A stretch of DNA of 64,000 nucleotides from Diadema setosum (lineage: Eukaryota > Echinodermata > Echinoidea > Diadematoida > Diadematidae): the NCBI RefSeq assembly GCF_964275005.1, contig NC_092695.1, positions 8,948,197 to 9,012,196 on the forward strand, written 5' to 3'. The notes below the pieces were generated by a model. That model saw only the letters and a list, made by a program, of their open reading frames with translations. It ran no database searches and had not been told where the DNA came from. Of this stretch, positions 1 to 10,947 are shown one piece after another. A program made the translations under genes and the position numbers. Position 1 is the stretch's first letter. Every line of letters starts with the position of its first letter.

Positions 1-340
1 ATGGACAGGTTGGTATTCCTCCTGTGCGGAAGCAGTCAAGCTGTAGGCCTATACATTGTATCCCCTTTCCATGGTCAACTAGTCATGTGCCATCAAACAA
101 TGAAAGTATCGATCGGGCACCAGCAGACACATAGTCATGAATAGACATTGCGCTAATGGGCTCACAAACTCTTTTGTTGTATACATGAATATTGTCACTG
201 GAGGCAGGTATCTACTGAGCTGAGCCTCTATCGCTGTGTACATCTTCATTCGAGTTTTATTGCGAAACAAGCACACGCGGATTAGTAACGGCATTGCACA
301 AAACCCAAATCTCTTGAGAGATTTTGAAAGAGCGGGATCC
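1..340. other. No gene seen
   Basis: This stretch has no recognisable coding sequence or repeat. The open frames in it are short and do not resemble any protein family I know. Confidence 0.4.
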
Positions 341-1980
341 GAAACCTGGACCCGTTTCTAGACACTGTACGTTTTAAATTTGATTTGAAAAAAACAAACG
401 CATATTCCCCAAAGTGCATGCAACTTTGCGATTTAAATGCAAGTGCGTTGCTGTGAAGATATGCGTGTGATTTCGTATGATTCTGTCGAGATAATTTCAG
501 TGTCGACTGAGTTGAAATAGGATGTGTGATTTTCCTTCCCTAAGTCGCCATGTGATTTTGTTTTGTTTAAATTTCTATTGCCATACTCTGAAAATGAATT
601 GTTCTCGCGCTCCGATTCGCAACATTACCGCTCTGTACGGCGCGGGCCAGTCTGAAATAAAAAGAAGAAGAAAAATTTGTTAATCCGGAAACGACATCTT
701 TCGGATTACTAACCTTCGTAAAGATGAATATCTTTCCATCGTCGGACTTATTTAACTTTGGACTGAGATTTATACCTTCGGAATAGCGAACTGCAGTAAC
801 AATAATTTGCTACTATTTTTTCACTGACATTTCGTGAAGCACGATGCGTTTCGGTAGTTTGAAACGTGTAAATGTTGCGATGTCTTTCCCCTGCTAGTGC
901 AGACTAAGTTCGGTCACGGCGAAAGTTCCGTTACGAAATAAAAAAATATGATTCTTAAAGTCTTTTCAACAATAGCACGCTTCGGTATAGATTTTTATGC
1001 GTTTAAACGCAGTTTCTAGTTTCGTACAGAAACCGCAAGTCTTTTCTGCAACGCTCTTGCGTTTTAAATACAGCGTTGCTTGTGATTTTGATGGACTTGC
1101 ATTTGACTTTTAGAATTGCGTTTAAACGCAATTGAGTTTAAGTTTCTTACAATTTTCTAGTGTCGGATGATTATCAAACGCAAGTCTTTTCAGCGTTCCG
1201 TGTGATTTGATGGACTTGCATTTGATTTTTGGGGTTGCGTTTAATTTTTAATTTTGCGTACGAAGTAAAAAATAATACAGGTCTTTTCAACAATAACTCA
1301 CTTCCGTAGATGTTTAGAGATGCGTTTAAACGCAGTTTCTTATAATTTCGTACAAAAACTGCATGTCTTCTCGGCAATGCTCTTGCGTTTAAATACTAGC
1401 ATCGCGTGTGATTTGATGGACTTGTATTTGATTTATAGAATCGCGTTGAAACGCAACTGAGTTTTAAAGAAGTTCCCTACAATTTTCAAGTTTCGTACGA
1501 TTATCAAACGCAAGTCTATTCAGCGTTCCGCGTGATCACAAGGACTTGCAATTGCATTTGATTTTCAGAGCTGCGTTTAATTTTTAATTTTGCGTACGAA
1601 AAAAACAAACAAAATAATGCAAGACTTTTCAACAATAACGCACCTCCGTAGATGTTAAGAGATGCTTTTAACCACAGTTTCTAGTTTCTTACGAAAACCA
1701 CAAGTCTTCCCTGCAACGCTCTTGCGTTTGAATACAGCGTTGCGCGTGATTTGATGGACTTCATTTGACTTTAAGAGTTGCGTTTCAACGCAATTGAGTT
1801 TCAGGCTTGTACAACTATTTTCTAGTTTCATATGATTATCAAACGCAAGCCTTTTCAGCAACGCACTTGCGTTTATGTGCAAAGTTGCTCGTGATTTGAT
1901 ACACCTGCATTTAATTTTCAGTTGCATTTAATTACATGTAGTTGCATTTGATTACTTTTCTAAAAACGGGCCCAGGTTTC
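341..1980. mobile_element. Non-autonomous element with long inverted ends and internal tandem array
   Basis: The two ends are inverted copies. GAAACCTGGACCCGTTTCTA (341-360) matches the reverse complement of 1961-1980, which carries AACGGGCCCAGGTTTC. Similarity continues inwards: GCAACTTTGC followed by AAGTGCGTTGCTG near 419-454 has an inverted partner near 1853-1890. No protein is encoded, so it is probably a MITE or foldback-type DNA element mobilised in trans. I could not define the target duplication. Most of its length is the tandem array at 961-1950. Confidence 0.6.
961..1950. repeat. About three tandem copies of a ~320-345 bp unit
   Basis: Units begin with CTTTTCAACAATA at about 962, 1284 and 1626. 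Each contains the palindrome GCGTTTAAACGC or a decayed form, followed by phrases such as TGTGATTTGATGGACTTGCA and GATTATCAAACGCAAG. Within a unit there are two diverged sub-repeats, so this is a higher-order repeat. It lies entirely inside the long-inverted-repeat element at 341-1980. Confidence 0.7.
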
Positions 1981-2337
1981 TATTAACGCTTCGGAATAAT
2001 TAACGTTAGAATATTCGGTTAAACAGAAACACCTACACGTGTATCATGTTCTGATAATGATTTTCTACTAGGACCTTAGGCATAATGTGTACACAGTTTG
2101 TGCGTTTTGAGAATAACGAGCAGGAGAAAAGGGGGAAAGTGAACTGCTTTGGGTAGGCAACTACATGTAATTCTCCAAAGAATGTAAATGAATGTATGCC
2201 CTTTCATTTCTGGCGTACAAGACAATGGACGCGTGGCGCGAACGCTACCACGCCGTACACTAGCGAATTACCGACTCGCGGGAAAACAATTCTTTTTCAG
2301 AGAATGGCGATAAGATTTTGAGCGAAAAAAAAAAAAA

Positions 2338-2515
2338 TATGTCGACTTAGACGAGGGAATAAACACGTATTTCAGCTCAGTTGGCACTAAAAAATCAGGT
2401 CGACTTACGCGAGTTGTCGACTTCTAAATGTCGACTAAGACGAAGAAATGTTCAAGGAATAACAAAGGCAAAAATCGGGACTTTTTTTATCGTGTCGACT
2501 TTACTGTACTATAGC
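2338..2515. mobile_element. Possible MITE with GTCGACTT repeats
   Basis: GTCGACTTAGACGAG at about 2341 recurs in variant form at about 2399, 2416 and 2432, and again at about 2496 as GTGTCGACTTTACTG. Such GTCGACTT-rich ends recall pogo/Tc1-type MITEs. The borders and target duplication were not resolved, so this is a weak call. Confidence 0.3.
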
Positions 2516-4435
2516 TCCATAGTTTCAGCAGAGCCAGATGTGTATGCACCTCCCTGGTTTCAGGCAGGCAGCTCTCATCAGCTAGCTCTCGCCAACTCCA
2601 GCACGTGTCTCCATCAGCATGCTCGTATTATACAGCACAGGGTTACTATACATAGCCCCTGTTCCCAGGCCCCATGCAATTGACACGATGTTTACGACCC
2701 ATTCAGCGCGTACGCAAATTCCTTTACCCTGCGGTTTTGTCTGGCGGCAAACCTGCTTTGAAGTTCCTGGAAATTTCCACCAGCCTGTTGCCTGGCTGGC
2801 ACGGCCATGGGTGTCAAGTTTCCGTCAATCTACCTAGCTATTGTGAATGTTTTTCTTAATACACTTGTCACTTCATTACACACATTTTGCTTCACCTGAG
2901 AAGCTGCTTACAAGAGTGGTCTCACGCTCATGTAAGGGGAATAAATACTCTTTCGGATATACTTTTTGATTACGCCTCTCGTCGACGCAAATTAAGGTAA
3001 TCACAGCGTTACTAACGCGTAATAGTGCGATGCCTTTGGTGGTTTCATTTGTTTGCTAATTTGTCCGTTTTTTAAGCTTCTATGAAATCAACTGTGTATA
3101 AGTGTTCAGCACAAGACAAAGGGAAGACTTAATCCGGGCGTTCCCGAACGCTGGCTACATGGAGCGGTGGCTTCGTGGTCGATTGGGTGCAGTGAAGTTG
3201 ACGCTATTGTGTTCGAAACAAAGGCACTAAACAAAAGACTTTTAAGCTGGCGTTCCCGAACGCGGACGGCATGGGCGCATGCCAAGCTCGAGCCAAGCTG
3301 GCTACTTAACAGATAAGAAGGCATGCCGGACGCGGGCGAACGCTCGTGATATTAAATCTGTTACGCCTTAGTTCACAATAGGAGAGTATTCAACTTTCAA
3401 GTTCTCTCTATTTTTTTTTCTTTCTAAATGTGTAAATTGCCTTACCGTGGTGCTTAGGATATTTAGCTACCTTTGTCATAGTCTCAAAGAAGCTATGGCA
3501 CCAGTTCATTGCCTGGCGTCTGTTGAACATTGTGGAAAAGTTTTACACATATTCTTGACTTCTTGAAAATGCGATTTAAGTAATCGCTTGATGCCAATCA
3601 AGTTTGGTCTGGCTTATCTTTACAGGAAGTGGATAAAGGTTACTTTCAGACCGATGACAAAACTTTTGCTTATTTTCAAAACTCTTTTTTGCTACATCTG
3701 ACACTCATCAAGCCAAATTTGCAAGAGAATATACTGTGTTGGTGGATGAAAAATGAAAGTTTAACGGTTTGTTCCAGAAGGGTCAGAACTGGTTGTTGCT
3801 GAGCTCAAAGATCAACAAGCACTACCCAATTTTTCATCTTGATCCCTCTTTCCACACATGATAGAGTTAAATTATCTATTGAAAATATGAGTACTTGGTC
3901 ATACATGTTCACATATACCCTGACCATAATAGCATCATTTTCAAAACTTGTGCATGCGTGAGTGCGTTTTCATCCATTTGAACATCATACAGCTCTGTCA
4001 GCAAGGATCAAGAATATTTTCTTGAGTCTTGAGTGCTTGAAAGTGTTTCTCAGAAAAAAAAAAAGACCACAAAACAAATTTACACACATTGTTTTATTTA
4101 AGTTTGCCCTGTGACACAACAGCAGCTTTATCGAAGTACAGGAATTGTTTTTTAGTGGCTCTTCACTTGTTGACACAAGTGATTGAGAATTTGTGTGGCC
4201 ATTCTGCAGTGCACCTAACATCGACTCAAAGGATATGAAGGTGATTATAACAACCTTGATACCTTCAAATCTGAACTAAAAACCTGTCTTTTCCAGCAAC
4301 TTTGTGAATGATAGATAAGATATTGTGGGAGCCAGGGGCCTTTGAATGTTTCTGACAGATAAATGACAGTGTATAAATGCTGTTCATCATCATCATCATC
4401 ACCACCATCACTATTATCATCATGCTGTGTTAATG
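2516..4435. other. No gene seen; one GC-rich CpG patch
   Basis: This is most likely intron of the phosphatase gene whose last exon follows. A CpG-rich patch at about 3124-3350 holds two copies of GGCGTTCCCGAACGC (near 3137 and 3251), but I see no exon there. I looked for upstream phosphatase motifs (DGIWD and similar) and found none. Confidence 0.4.
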
Positions 4436-4590
4436 CTGCAACAACAACAGCAGCAGCAGCAGGAGCAGCAGCAGCAGCAGCAGCAACAACAACAACAACA
4501 ACAACAACAACAGCAGCAGCAGCAGCAGCAACAACAACAACAACAACACAACAACAACATTAACAACAACAACAACAACAACAAGGCTTT
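4436..4590 (+). repeat. (CAA/CAG)n microsatellite
   Basis: An almost uninterrupted CAA/CAG trinucleotide tract, ending in AACAAC repeats. It lies in the intron immediately upstream of the last phosphatase exon and is in the same open frame as that exon. Confidence 0.95.
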
Positions 4591-4684
4591 TGATTATACC
4601 AACAGTGCCAACAACAATAAACTTTATTTTCTTGATGTCCTCATGCTTTCATTACCCTTTTTTTTTTTTTTCTTTCCCTCCCAG

Positions 4685-4858
4685 ATTTGCGAGGAGCTGA
4701 TGACGCGGTGCCTAGCTCCAGACTGCCAGATGGGAGGTCTTGGCTGCGACAACATGACAGTAGTTTTAGTATGCTTACTGCAGGGAAGGTCGTATGACGA
4801 ACTCATCACATCGTGCGCAAAACCAAAGCCTGATAAATGTCCGTTTGAAACAGAGTAA
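4685..4858 (+). CDS. PP2C-family Ser/Thr phosphatase, last exon (partial gene)
   Basis: This 57-codon terminal exon encodes the C-terminal end of a PP2C (PPM) catalytic domain. These are metal-dependent protein serine/threonine phosphatases. The signature is GGLGCDNMTVVLVCLL, whose GCDN carries the conserved metal-binding Asp of the last PP2C motif; it is preceded by ICEELMTRCLAPD. The sequence recalls the Ptc2-like and C. elegans T23F11.1-like branch more than vertebrate PPM1A. A pyrimidine-rich tract and AG acceptor end at 4684, and the stop is TAA at 4856-4858. The tail CAKPKPDKCPFETE is short and polar. Upstream exons are not visible here. The family is secure; the orthologue name is not. 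Confidence 0.88.
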   Translation: MCEELMTRCLAPDCQMGGLGCDNMTVVLVCLLQGRSYDELITSCAKPKPDKCPFETE

Positions 4859-4970
4859 TCCCTTCACTGCTGGTCTCAGAAAAAAAGAAAAAAAAAATTG
4901 AAAAAAAAAAAATGATGAAAGGAAAATGCATCTCACAATGTTGGGGTATTTGAAAAGAGATGAGGGTGAT

Positions 4971-5015
<45 letters not shown>

Positions 5016-8000
5016 TGAACTGTCTGTGCAGTCTTATTTTTCTTTTGCAGCAGCATTCTCTTAGATTCTGTGGTCCACTAGCCCCTCATCATATTCATAT
5101 TCAAATGCAAACCAGTAAATATAGCAAGACACTCATCATGGTGGAATTTTTTTCTCTTATCCTCCTATGTGTATGTATTTACACAGGTACACATTGTTTT
5201 TTTGCAGTTTGTTGTGTAACAATCAGCCATTGCCTTGCATTTATCTTCATTTTCCCCCAAAATTTTGTACTATGTAGCAAGTTTTATATACCTCTAAGTC
5301 ACATGTTGATATTCAGAAAGAGTTGGGAAAGGTGTGTCACCTATTGTGTCATTTTTGTTACTGACTTTAAAACCACTTTCTCTCATATATGTCTTCAAGA
5401 TATTTGGTCATTGTACTGTATGTTATTGTGTCCAGATTAATGTTCATTTTCATGTGAAAAGTTGATAACTTGGTAACAGTTTTTGGGTCAAGTCCAGTAA
5501 ATCGACTATGGTTACCGAGTTTTAAAATGTTTTATTATCCATGTCCAGCGTACATATGAACTGTGCAACTGATGAAACATTAGAATTGATAATGTAACAG
5601 TTTGGTCCTTTCAGTAGGGGTGTGTCCAAAAATGGCATCCATCAAAATTGGCAGCTTTTAATTGTTCACTCACTTCTACGTGAATGAGTCAAATTTCGAG
5701 AAGTGAACCCACCATTTGACCATTGAAATTGAGCTCACAGAAACAGTATTACAATTCATCGTTACAGTTTGCAGCCTGCCAGAGTAAACGTCACCATCCA
5801 CACACCCACACCCACTTACACCCCCCCCCCACACACACACACACAAATGATGTCATTTGGCATAACTTGATGTGTGAAATGTGATATTGTCCTCACTCTA
5901 GATATGGCAAGTTTAAGTGAACTCTTTCAATAACCTTCCCAGATTGATCTAAACCCTAATTGCTTCTCTTTTGGCTGATGGTGAAATGATATAATGATAA
6001 TGATACCTGTTTCTTATGTCGCTCCTACATCTCATGTTCCATTAGTTAACAACATACACACAAGGCTTAGTTTAAACTCTTCGGTGATGATTTAGCCGGC
6101 AGTACACAGACTGATGTCTCAGCATCTCGTATCTTAACATGGATGTCATTATGAGAGGTTCAATATTCCCCAAGGATTACTTGATCTTTCATTAAGATAA
6201 CAAGTATTGATGTACAGCCGGCAAGAAATTAACCAACGTGTTGGCATATTGCCCGTTAGAAGTGTGACAATGTCCTGAAATGTCCTGAAATGAACTGAAA
6301 TGCATCAAAGAGGCAATGAACCAGTTTAGGCAAACCTCAAACTGAATTCAAGAGCCTGATTTAGTGATATGATGAGAATATTTGGACTGATTTAATTTGT
6401 AAATCATTTGATAGATTAAGTATTGGCTATCTGAGCTGCGGATGCCATATCTTCAGTGATAGATACCGAATAATCCCAAAGCATTGAAATTTGTCTGTTT
6501 AGAGTATGCTGTAGGTCTATCCGCTACTATTGAGCTTTCCAGTGGAGCTCCCGTATTGTTGGGATGTTTCTTTCTGCTGAAAATTGTCCACCAGTGAAAG
6601 TGAGGTCAAAGTTGCATGAGATATTTTTGACATGGTCAGTTAAACTTACCATGTAACACTTTTAGCCTAGCTGGAGAGTGGGCTTTCTGATTATCGGAAG
6701 GGATGTGACAAACCTGACTGCAGCCACCGAGATCCTAGCTGCCAGAATTCAGGCAACCGTGAAGACTCTTCCATGTGCAAACTGACCTAAGATGACAATG
6801 ATTTGATTAACTGTGATTCGTCAATATTTTGATAGATGAAAGCTAATTGATTATGCGGCATGCCAACCTTTACTTAATATGGCAGTTATCTGCATTAAAT
6901 TTCACTTAAAAATCATTCCAAAAACATCCCCCAAAACCTGAATAAAATTTCATAAGCAGACAAAAAGTCATGATGATCATTTGTGGTAAGGTTTAGTTGT
7001 TGATTTCCATAAATTATATAATATTTGTTCTCCCTGTCTTATTTCTGGTGCACTGTAGTGCCTCCATTTTTATGTTTTATAGTACGATCCCGTGTCATGA
7101 AAAACCCACAACTAAAAGAGCTTACGTCCCAACAGGTAGCATGTATCTTACGTGTTAGAAGTCATAATGTATGTAATGTGTACCTTAGTATGTTCTCCAT
7201 CCTTTGCATGTTACATGCAAACATGCCATCTTGCTAGACCTGGCTTTAGTAACTGAACTAATATCTCATCAAAATTGTGAGGTCTTATGGGGCATTCCAA
7301 TTATGCCAGAATATGTCCCCCCAAAAAGAGAACAATAATAATAATTACAAAAAATTGGATGGTGTGACCCAAATTTATGAAGGCAGTTTAAATTTAGTCT
7401 GTGGATTATGCTAATCTTGTCAGTGAAATTTGCCTCAGATATCACATACACCAACAAACATCCAATACTGAATGCGCGCTAATACGCGCATGTGAAAGGT
7501 ATGCTTTTTTTGGGGGGGGGGGGGGGGGTTGCGTTGTTTTGGCCCATGGACTGAGTTAAAACAATTGTTTTGATTTAAACTACCTTTGTGAATTTAGGCT
7601 TGTCAGTCAATTTCAGAGAGGCATATTGTGGGCTCCCTTTGCTCCCTTCTGGTAAGGGTCACATATCTGAGAGGCAATAACTATAATCCTTTAGACCCAG
7701 AACTGCCCACAGTCTCCCCCCACCTCCCCCCCCCCCCAAAAAAAAGTAATAATAATAACTGAACCACCTATGCCCTTACAAGTATGTGTGTGTGTGTGTG
7801 TGGGTATGCATGTGTACCTGGTTTGGGTACATTGTGTGAAAATGCATCTGTTTATGTCATTCCTTCTTACCCTATTCTGCAAGATGAGATCTCCATGAAT
7901 ACATGATTTCTGTTTTTTCAAACCCATGCAGTTGTGATATGTACCTCTCCCTACAGTCAGTGGAGGTTGATGTGGCTAGAAACCTCAAGGTGCTAAAGAG

Positions 8001-9158
8001 TCATTGAGACTAAAAACGTGACAGCAAAAAAGAAAAGAAAAAGGAAATATTATTTTGCTTTGTCATCATACATTAGTGGAAATGTTTGCAGAAGTATGTG
8101 CATCACATGCATTTCACTTTAGCTATATTTTCATTTGCAGTAAAAATCACCTTCACAGTAAGAGGGGCTGACTATTGTATTCGAACGAAAAGATGCTTTT
8201 TTTTTTTTATGTACCTAGCAACCCCCCACCCGCTTTGGAATCATTGTTTCACAGTTTTGATAATCAAAGAAAAATTATGGGTAAAGCCTTTAAAGTCCAG
8301 GGTAAGGGTGTCCCAGTTATTTACATCAGATATATTAATTTATGTTGACAGATCATCTTGTTGCCTTTTTCATCAAATTCATCATTACTTTTTATCTATA
8401 TCTTGCATTATTTTGTAGTCGCAACAGTCAGTACTTTGAAAAACGCTGAGAATGCAAGATAACAGCAGAATATTCATTTATCCTTTATTGTGTGTATTTT
8501 TTGTCGTACATATTATGTAGTTGATGACGAATAATGTAGCATTCCACCTATTTTTTACTCCCTTTTGTAGCCATCATTCAGGATTTTTTTTTTTTTTTTC
8601 TTGAGAGCTTCCATAAATAAACCTGAGCCAATGAGTAGGAACATATTTTTCAGCATAGATCGAAGATATTTGCTCCATTGTCTCTATTTTTCTCTATCTT
8701 TCAAACAAAACCTCGACTGTTATCTGCATCATAAAAAAGCCTGATTTTTCTTTTGCCTAATGTGCGACTTGATGGAGTTCTGATGATAAATCTTTTCTAA
8801 CAGTGAATTGTTCCAAGTTCAAGTTCATTAAAGAATGAATTAGTATCAGTTATAGAATAATAAAGTTATGAAACTATAAAGTTTTACATACCCCCCCCCC
8901 CAAAAAAAAAAAGAAAAAAAAAAAGGTTATCAGTGGCAACTACAATATCAACTTAAATTAGAAATTGATATCAATTTTGATGAAGATAATGTACAGGAAA
9001 ATGTAAGGTGGGTGTGTTTAGTAAAGACAACTTGAACAAACAGAGCAACCTTTCTTTTTGGTATACTTGGATGGACTTTCAAGGGAATTGTTTTTTTCAA
9101 AGGGTATTATGGTTGTGATTTTTGCTTTGTCTTGTTTTGTCTTCTTTCTTTGCACATA
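4859..9158. other. No second gene seen; probable 3' UTR and intergenic sequence
   Basis: No coding exon is recognisable. The first part is presumably the phosphatase 3' UTR, but I could not fix a polyadenylation site. Simple repeats include (CA)n at 4975-5012, C/CA-rich sequence at 5820-5846, a G-run at 7510-7529 and (GT)n at 7786-7802. Confidence 0.45.
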
Positions 9159-9340
9159 CAGTGCACTCCTGTTATAACGAAGTTGTTGGGACCCAGGTTT
9201 TCTTCCTTGTATCAAATTTCATTATAACCAAACAGTAAAGTATAGAAAGATACATAGATGTTAATGTTGGGACCTGAATTTTTACTTCGTTGTAGCGATA
9301 ATGTCGTCATAACTGTGTTCATTATAACAGGAGTGCACTG
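9159..9340 (+). mobile_element. pogo/Tc1-like MITE, copy 1
   Basis: This 182-bp element has inverted ends CAGTGCACTCCTGTTATAAC and its reverse complement, and is flanked by TA on both sides (9157-9158 and 9341-9342). The same family occurs at 27249-27434 and 28160-28350. TA duplication and CAGTG ends fit a pogo/Tc1-mariner type MITE. It has no coding capacity. Confidence 0.85.
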
Positions 9341-9629
9341 TATGATTAGCTGCACTCCATCCATGTACCTGTTAATGTACGAATCTCTCTGGGTTGAGTG
9401 GGAATAGCTGCTCTGTCATTGAGGGGGAAAAAAAACCACTCACACATAGCAATTTGCAAGACTGTTCATGTCACTGCATTTTTGGTTAATGAGCACTGCG
9501 CACTTCAATGCAACCTTGCAGTGTGTATGAAATCCATCTCCTTTCATTCCTGCAAAAGAATTGAAGATGTTGCAGGTTTGTTTTTATGCCTCCGCCACGT
9601 AGTGGTGCCGGAGGCATTATGTTTTCGGG

Positions 9630-9730
9630 TTGTCCGTCCGTCCGTCCGTCCGTCCGTCCGTCCGTCCTTCCGTCCGTCCGTCCTTCCGTCCGTCCTTCCG
9701 TCCGTCCGTCCGTCCTTCCGTCCGTCCGTA
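9630..9730 (+). repeat. (CCGT)n microsatellite inside the HINE-like element
   Basis: GTCCGTCC tetranucleotide repeats with occasional CCTT variants. The tract is much shorter in copy B (about 47638-47668). It is a fixed structural part of the element rather than an independent satellite. Confidence 0.95.
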
Positions 9731-9861
9731 ATGAATTTTGTGGACAAGGTAACTATCAAAACCTGTTGAGGTATCCTAATGAAACTTGGCATGTATGTGT
9801 ATTAGGGGGTGAAGTTGTGCCTATCAACTTTTGGGTGCACATGCTCAAGGTCAAAGGTCAA

Positions 9862-10170
9862 AAGGTCAAGGTCAAATACATAAAATTTCACTTTTTCCAT
9901 CATATCTATTGAATGCCTGAAGATATTTTCTTGAAACTTAGTGTATACATGTATTACCCAATTAAGATTCTCTGGTGAAAGTTTGCGTCATGAGGTCAAA
10001 GGTCAAAGGTCAAAAGGTCAGGGTCAAATACATGAAATTTCACTATTTTCGCCATATGTATTGAATGCCTGAAGATATTTTCTTGAAACTTAGTGTATAC
10101 ATGTATTACCCAATTAAGATTCTCTGGTGAAAGTTTGGGTCATGAGGTCAAAGGTCAAAGGTCAAAAGGT
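9862..10170 (+). repeat. 151-bp tandem duplication within HINE copy A
   Basis: The stretch starting GAATGCCTGAAGATATTTTC at 9911 recurs almost unchanged at 10062. Both units carry GTATACATGTATTACCCAAT and the following AGGTCA cluster. Copy B has only one such unit, so this is a copy-number change within the family. Confidence 0.85.
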
Positions 10171-10947
10171 CAAGTAAAAATATCAAAACTTCTTTTTTTT
10201 CTCCGTGCCTTGGAAAATTGTTCAAGGTATCTTCATGGAACATAGTATATACATGTACTGACTGGAAGTGATTATCTAGAGAATGTAGGGTTCATGGGGT
10301 CAAAGGTCAGGGGTCAAAGGTCAAGTGCAACACTTCAAAATTTTACTATTTCCCTCATATTTATGCAATGCCAGCAGGGTTATTATTTTTTTACACTTGG
10401 TGTATGCATGTGTAACCTAATAGAAATTCTCTGGAAAGTTTTTTTTTTTCTTCTTTTTTTGCCTCAAAGGTCAAAAGGTCAAAGATCAAGTGAAAGTGCT
10501 GAACTAACTTTTTCCTCCATATCTCGAAGTGGCTCAAGTTATCTTGAAACTTAGTACATATTATGCATGTTCTACCTGAAAGTGATTATCTTACGAATTT
10601 TAGGGTCAAGGACCAGATGAAAATGGTAACAATTTACTATTCAATTCAGAAATTGCACTTTTTCTCCACACCTGTACCTTGAAAATTACTCAGTGCCTAA
10701 ATGTATGAATGGGTCAAAGTCAAGTTAAAGTCCTTAAATCCCTAGATACATGCTCTCCTATTCATCCAATTAAACCTAGGTCAAGGAAGGTGAACATTCA
10801 ACACATTTGTGACAAACTTGTCATTTCAATATTTTGCCAATTTTGTGAAAATGTAATCACACATTGTCCACATGTATTATCTAGACCTATTGGGAAAATC
10901 ATGCATTATGGCGGAGGCATACCAGTCGCCAAAGCGACATTTCTAGT

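Larger units (their letters stand above)
9581..10947 (+). mobile_element. HINE/pearl-like non-autonomous element, copy A
   Basis: It begins with a hairpin-forming ATGCCTCCGCCACG..GTGCCGGAGGCAT. A (CCGT)n microsatellite follows at 9630-9730, then diverged ~150-bp core repeats, each rich in AAAGGTCAAAGGTCA-type runs. The right end is GGCGGAGGCATACCAGTCGC, a small GTCGC/GCGAC hairpin, then TTTCTAG followed by T. This matches the published architecture of pearl elements of bivalves and Helentron-associated elements (HINEs): inverted subterminal ends, a tetranucleotide tract and tandem cores. Copy B (47588-48729) and copy C (63499-64000, minus) are the same family. It encodes no protein; the PSVRPSVRP reading is only the microsatellite. 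Confidence 0.8.

Noticed and set aside
2381-2859. Overlapping plus-strand frames with a hydrophobic stretch
   Set aside because: No family resemblance, no clear start or splice signals, and the start overlaps a GTCGACTT repeat.
4427-4684. PolyGln/polyAsn coding region upstream of the phosphatase exon
   Set aside because: The tract is intronic with a clear acceptor after it; it would be translated only through intron retention.
9398-9912. PSVRPSVRP repeat protein frames (both strands)
   Set aside because: They are translations of the (CCGT)n microsatellite inside a non-coding mobile element.
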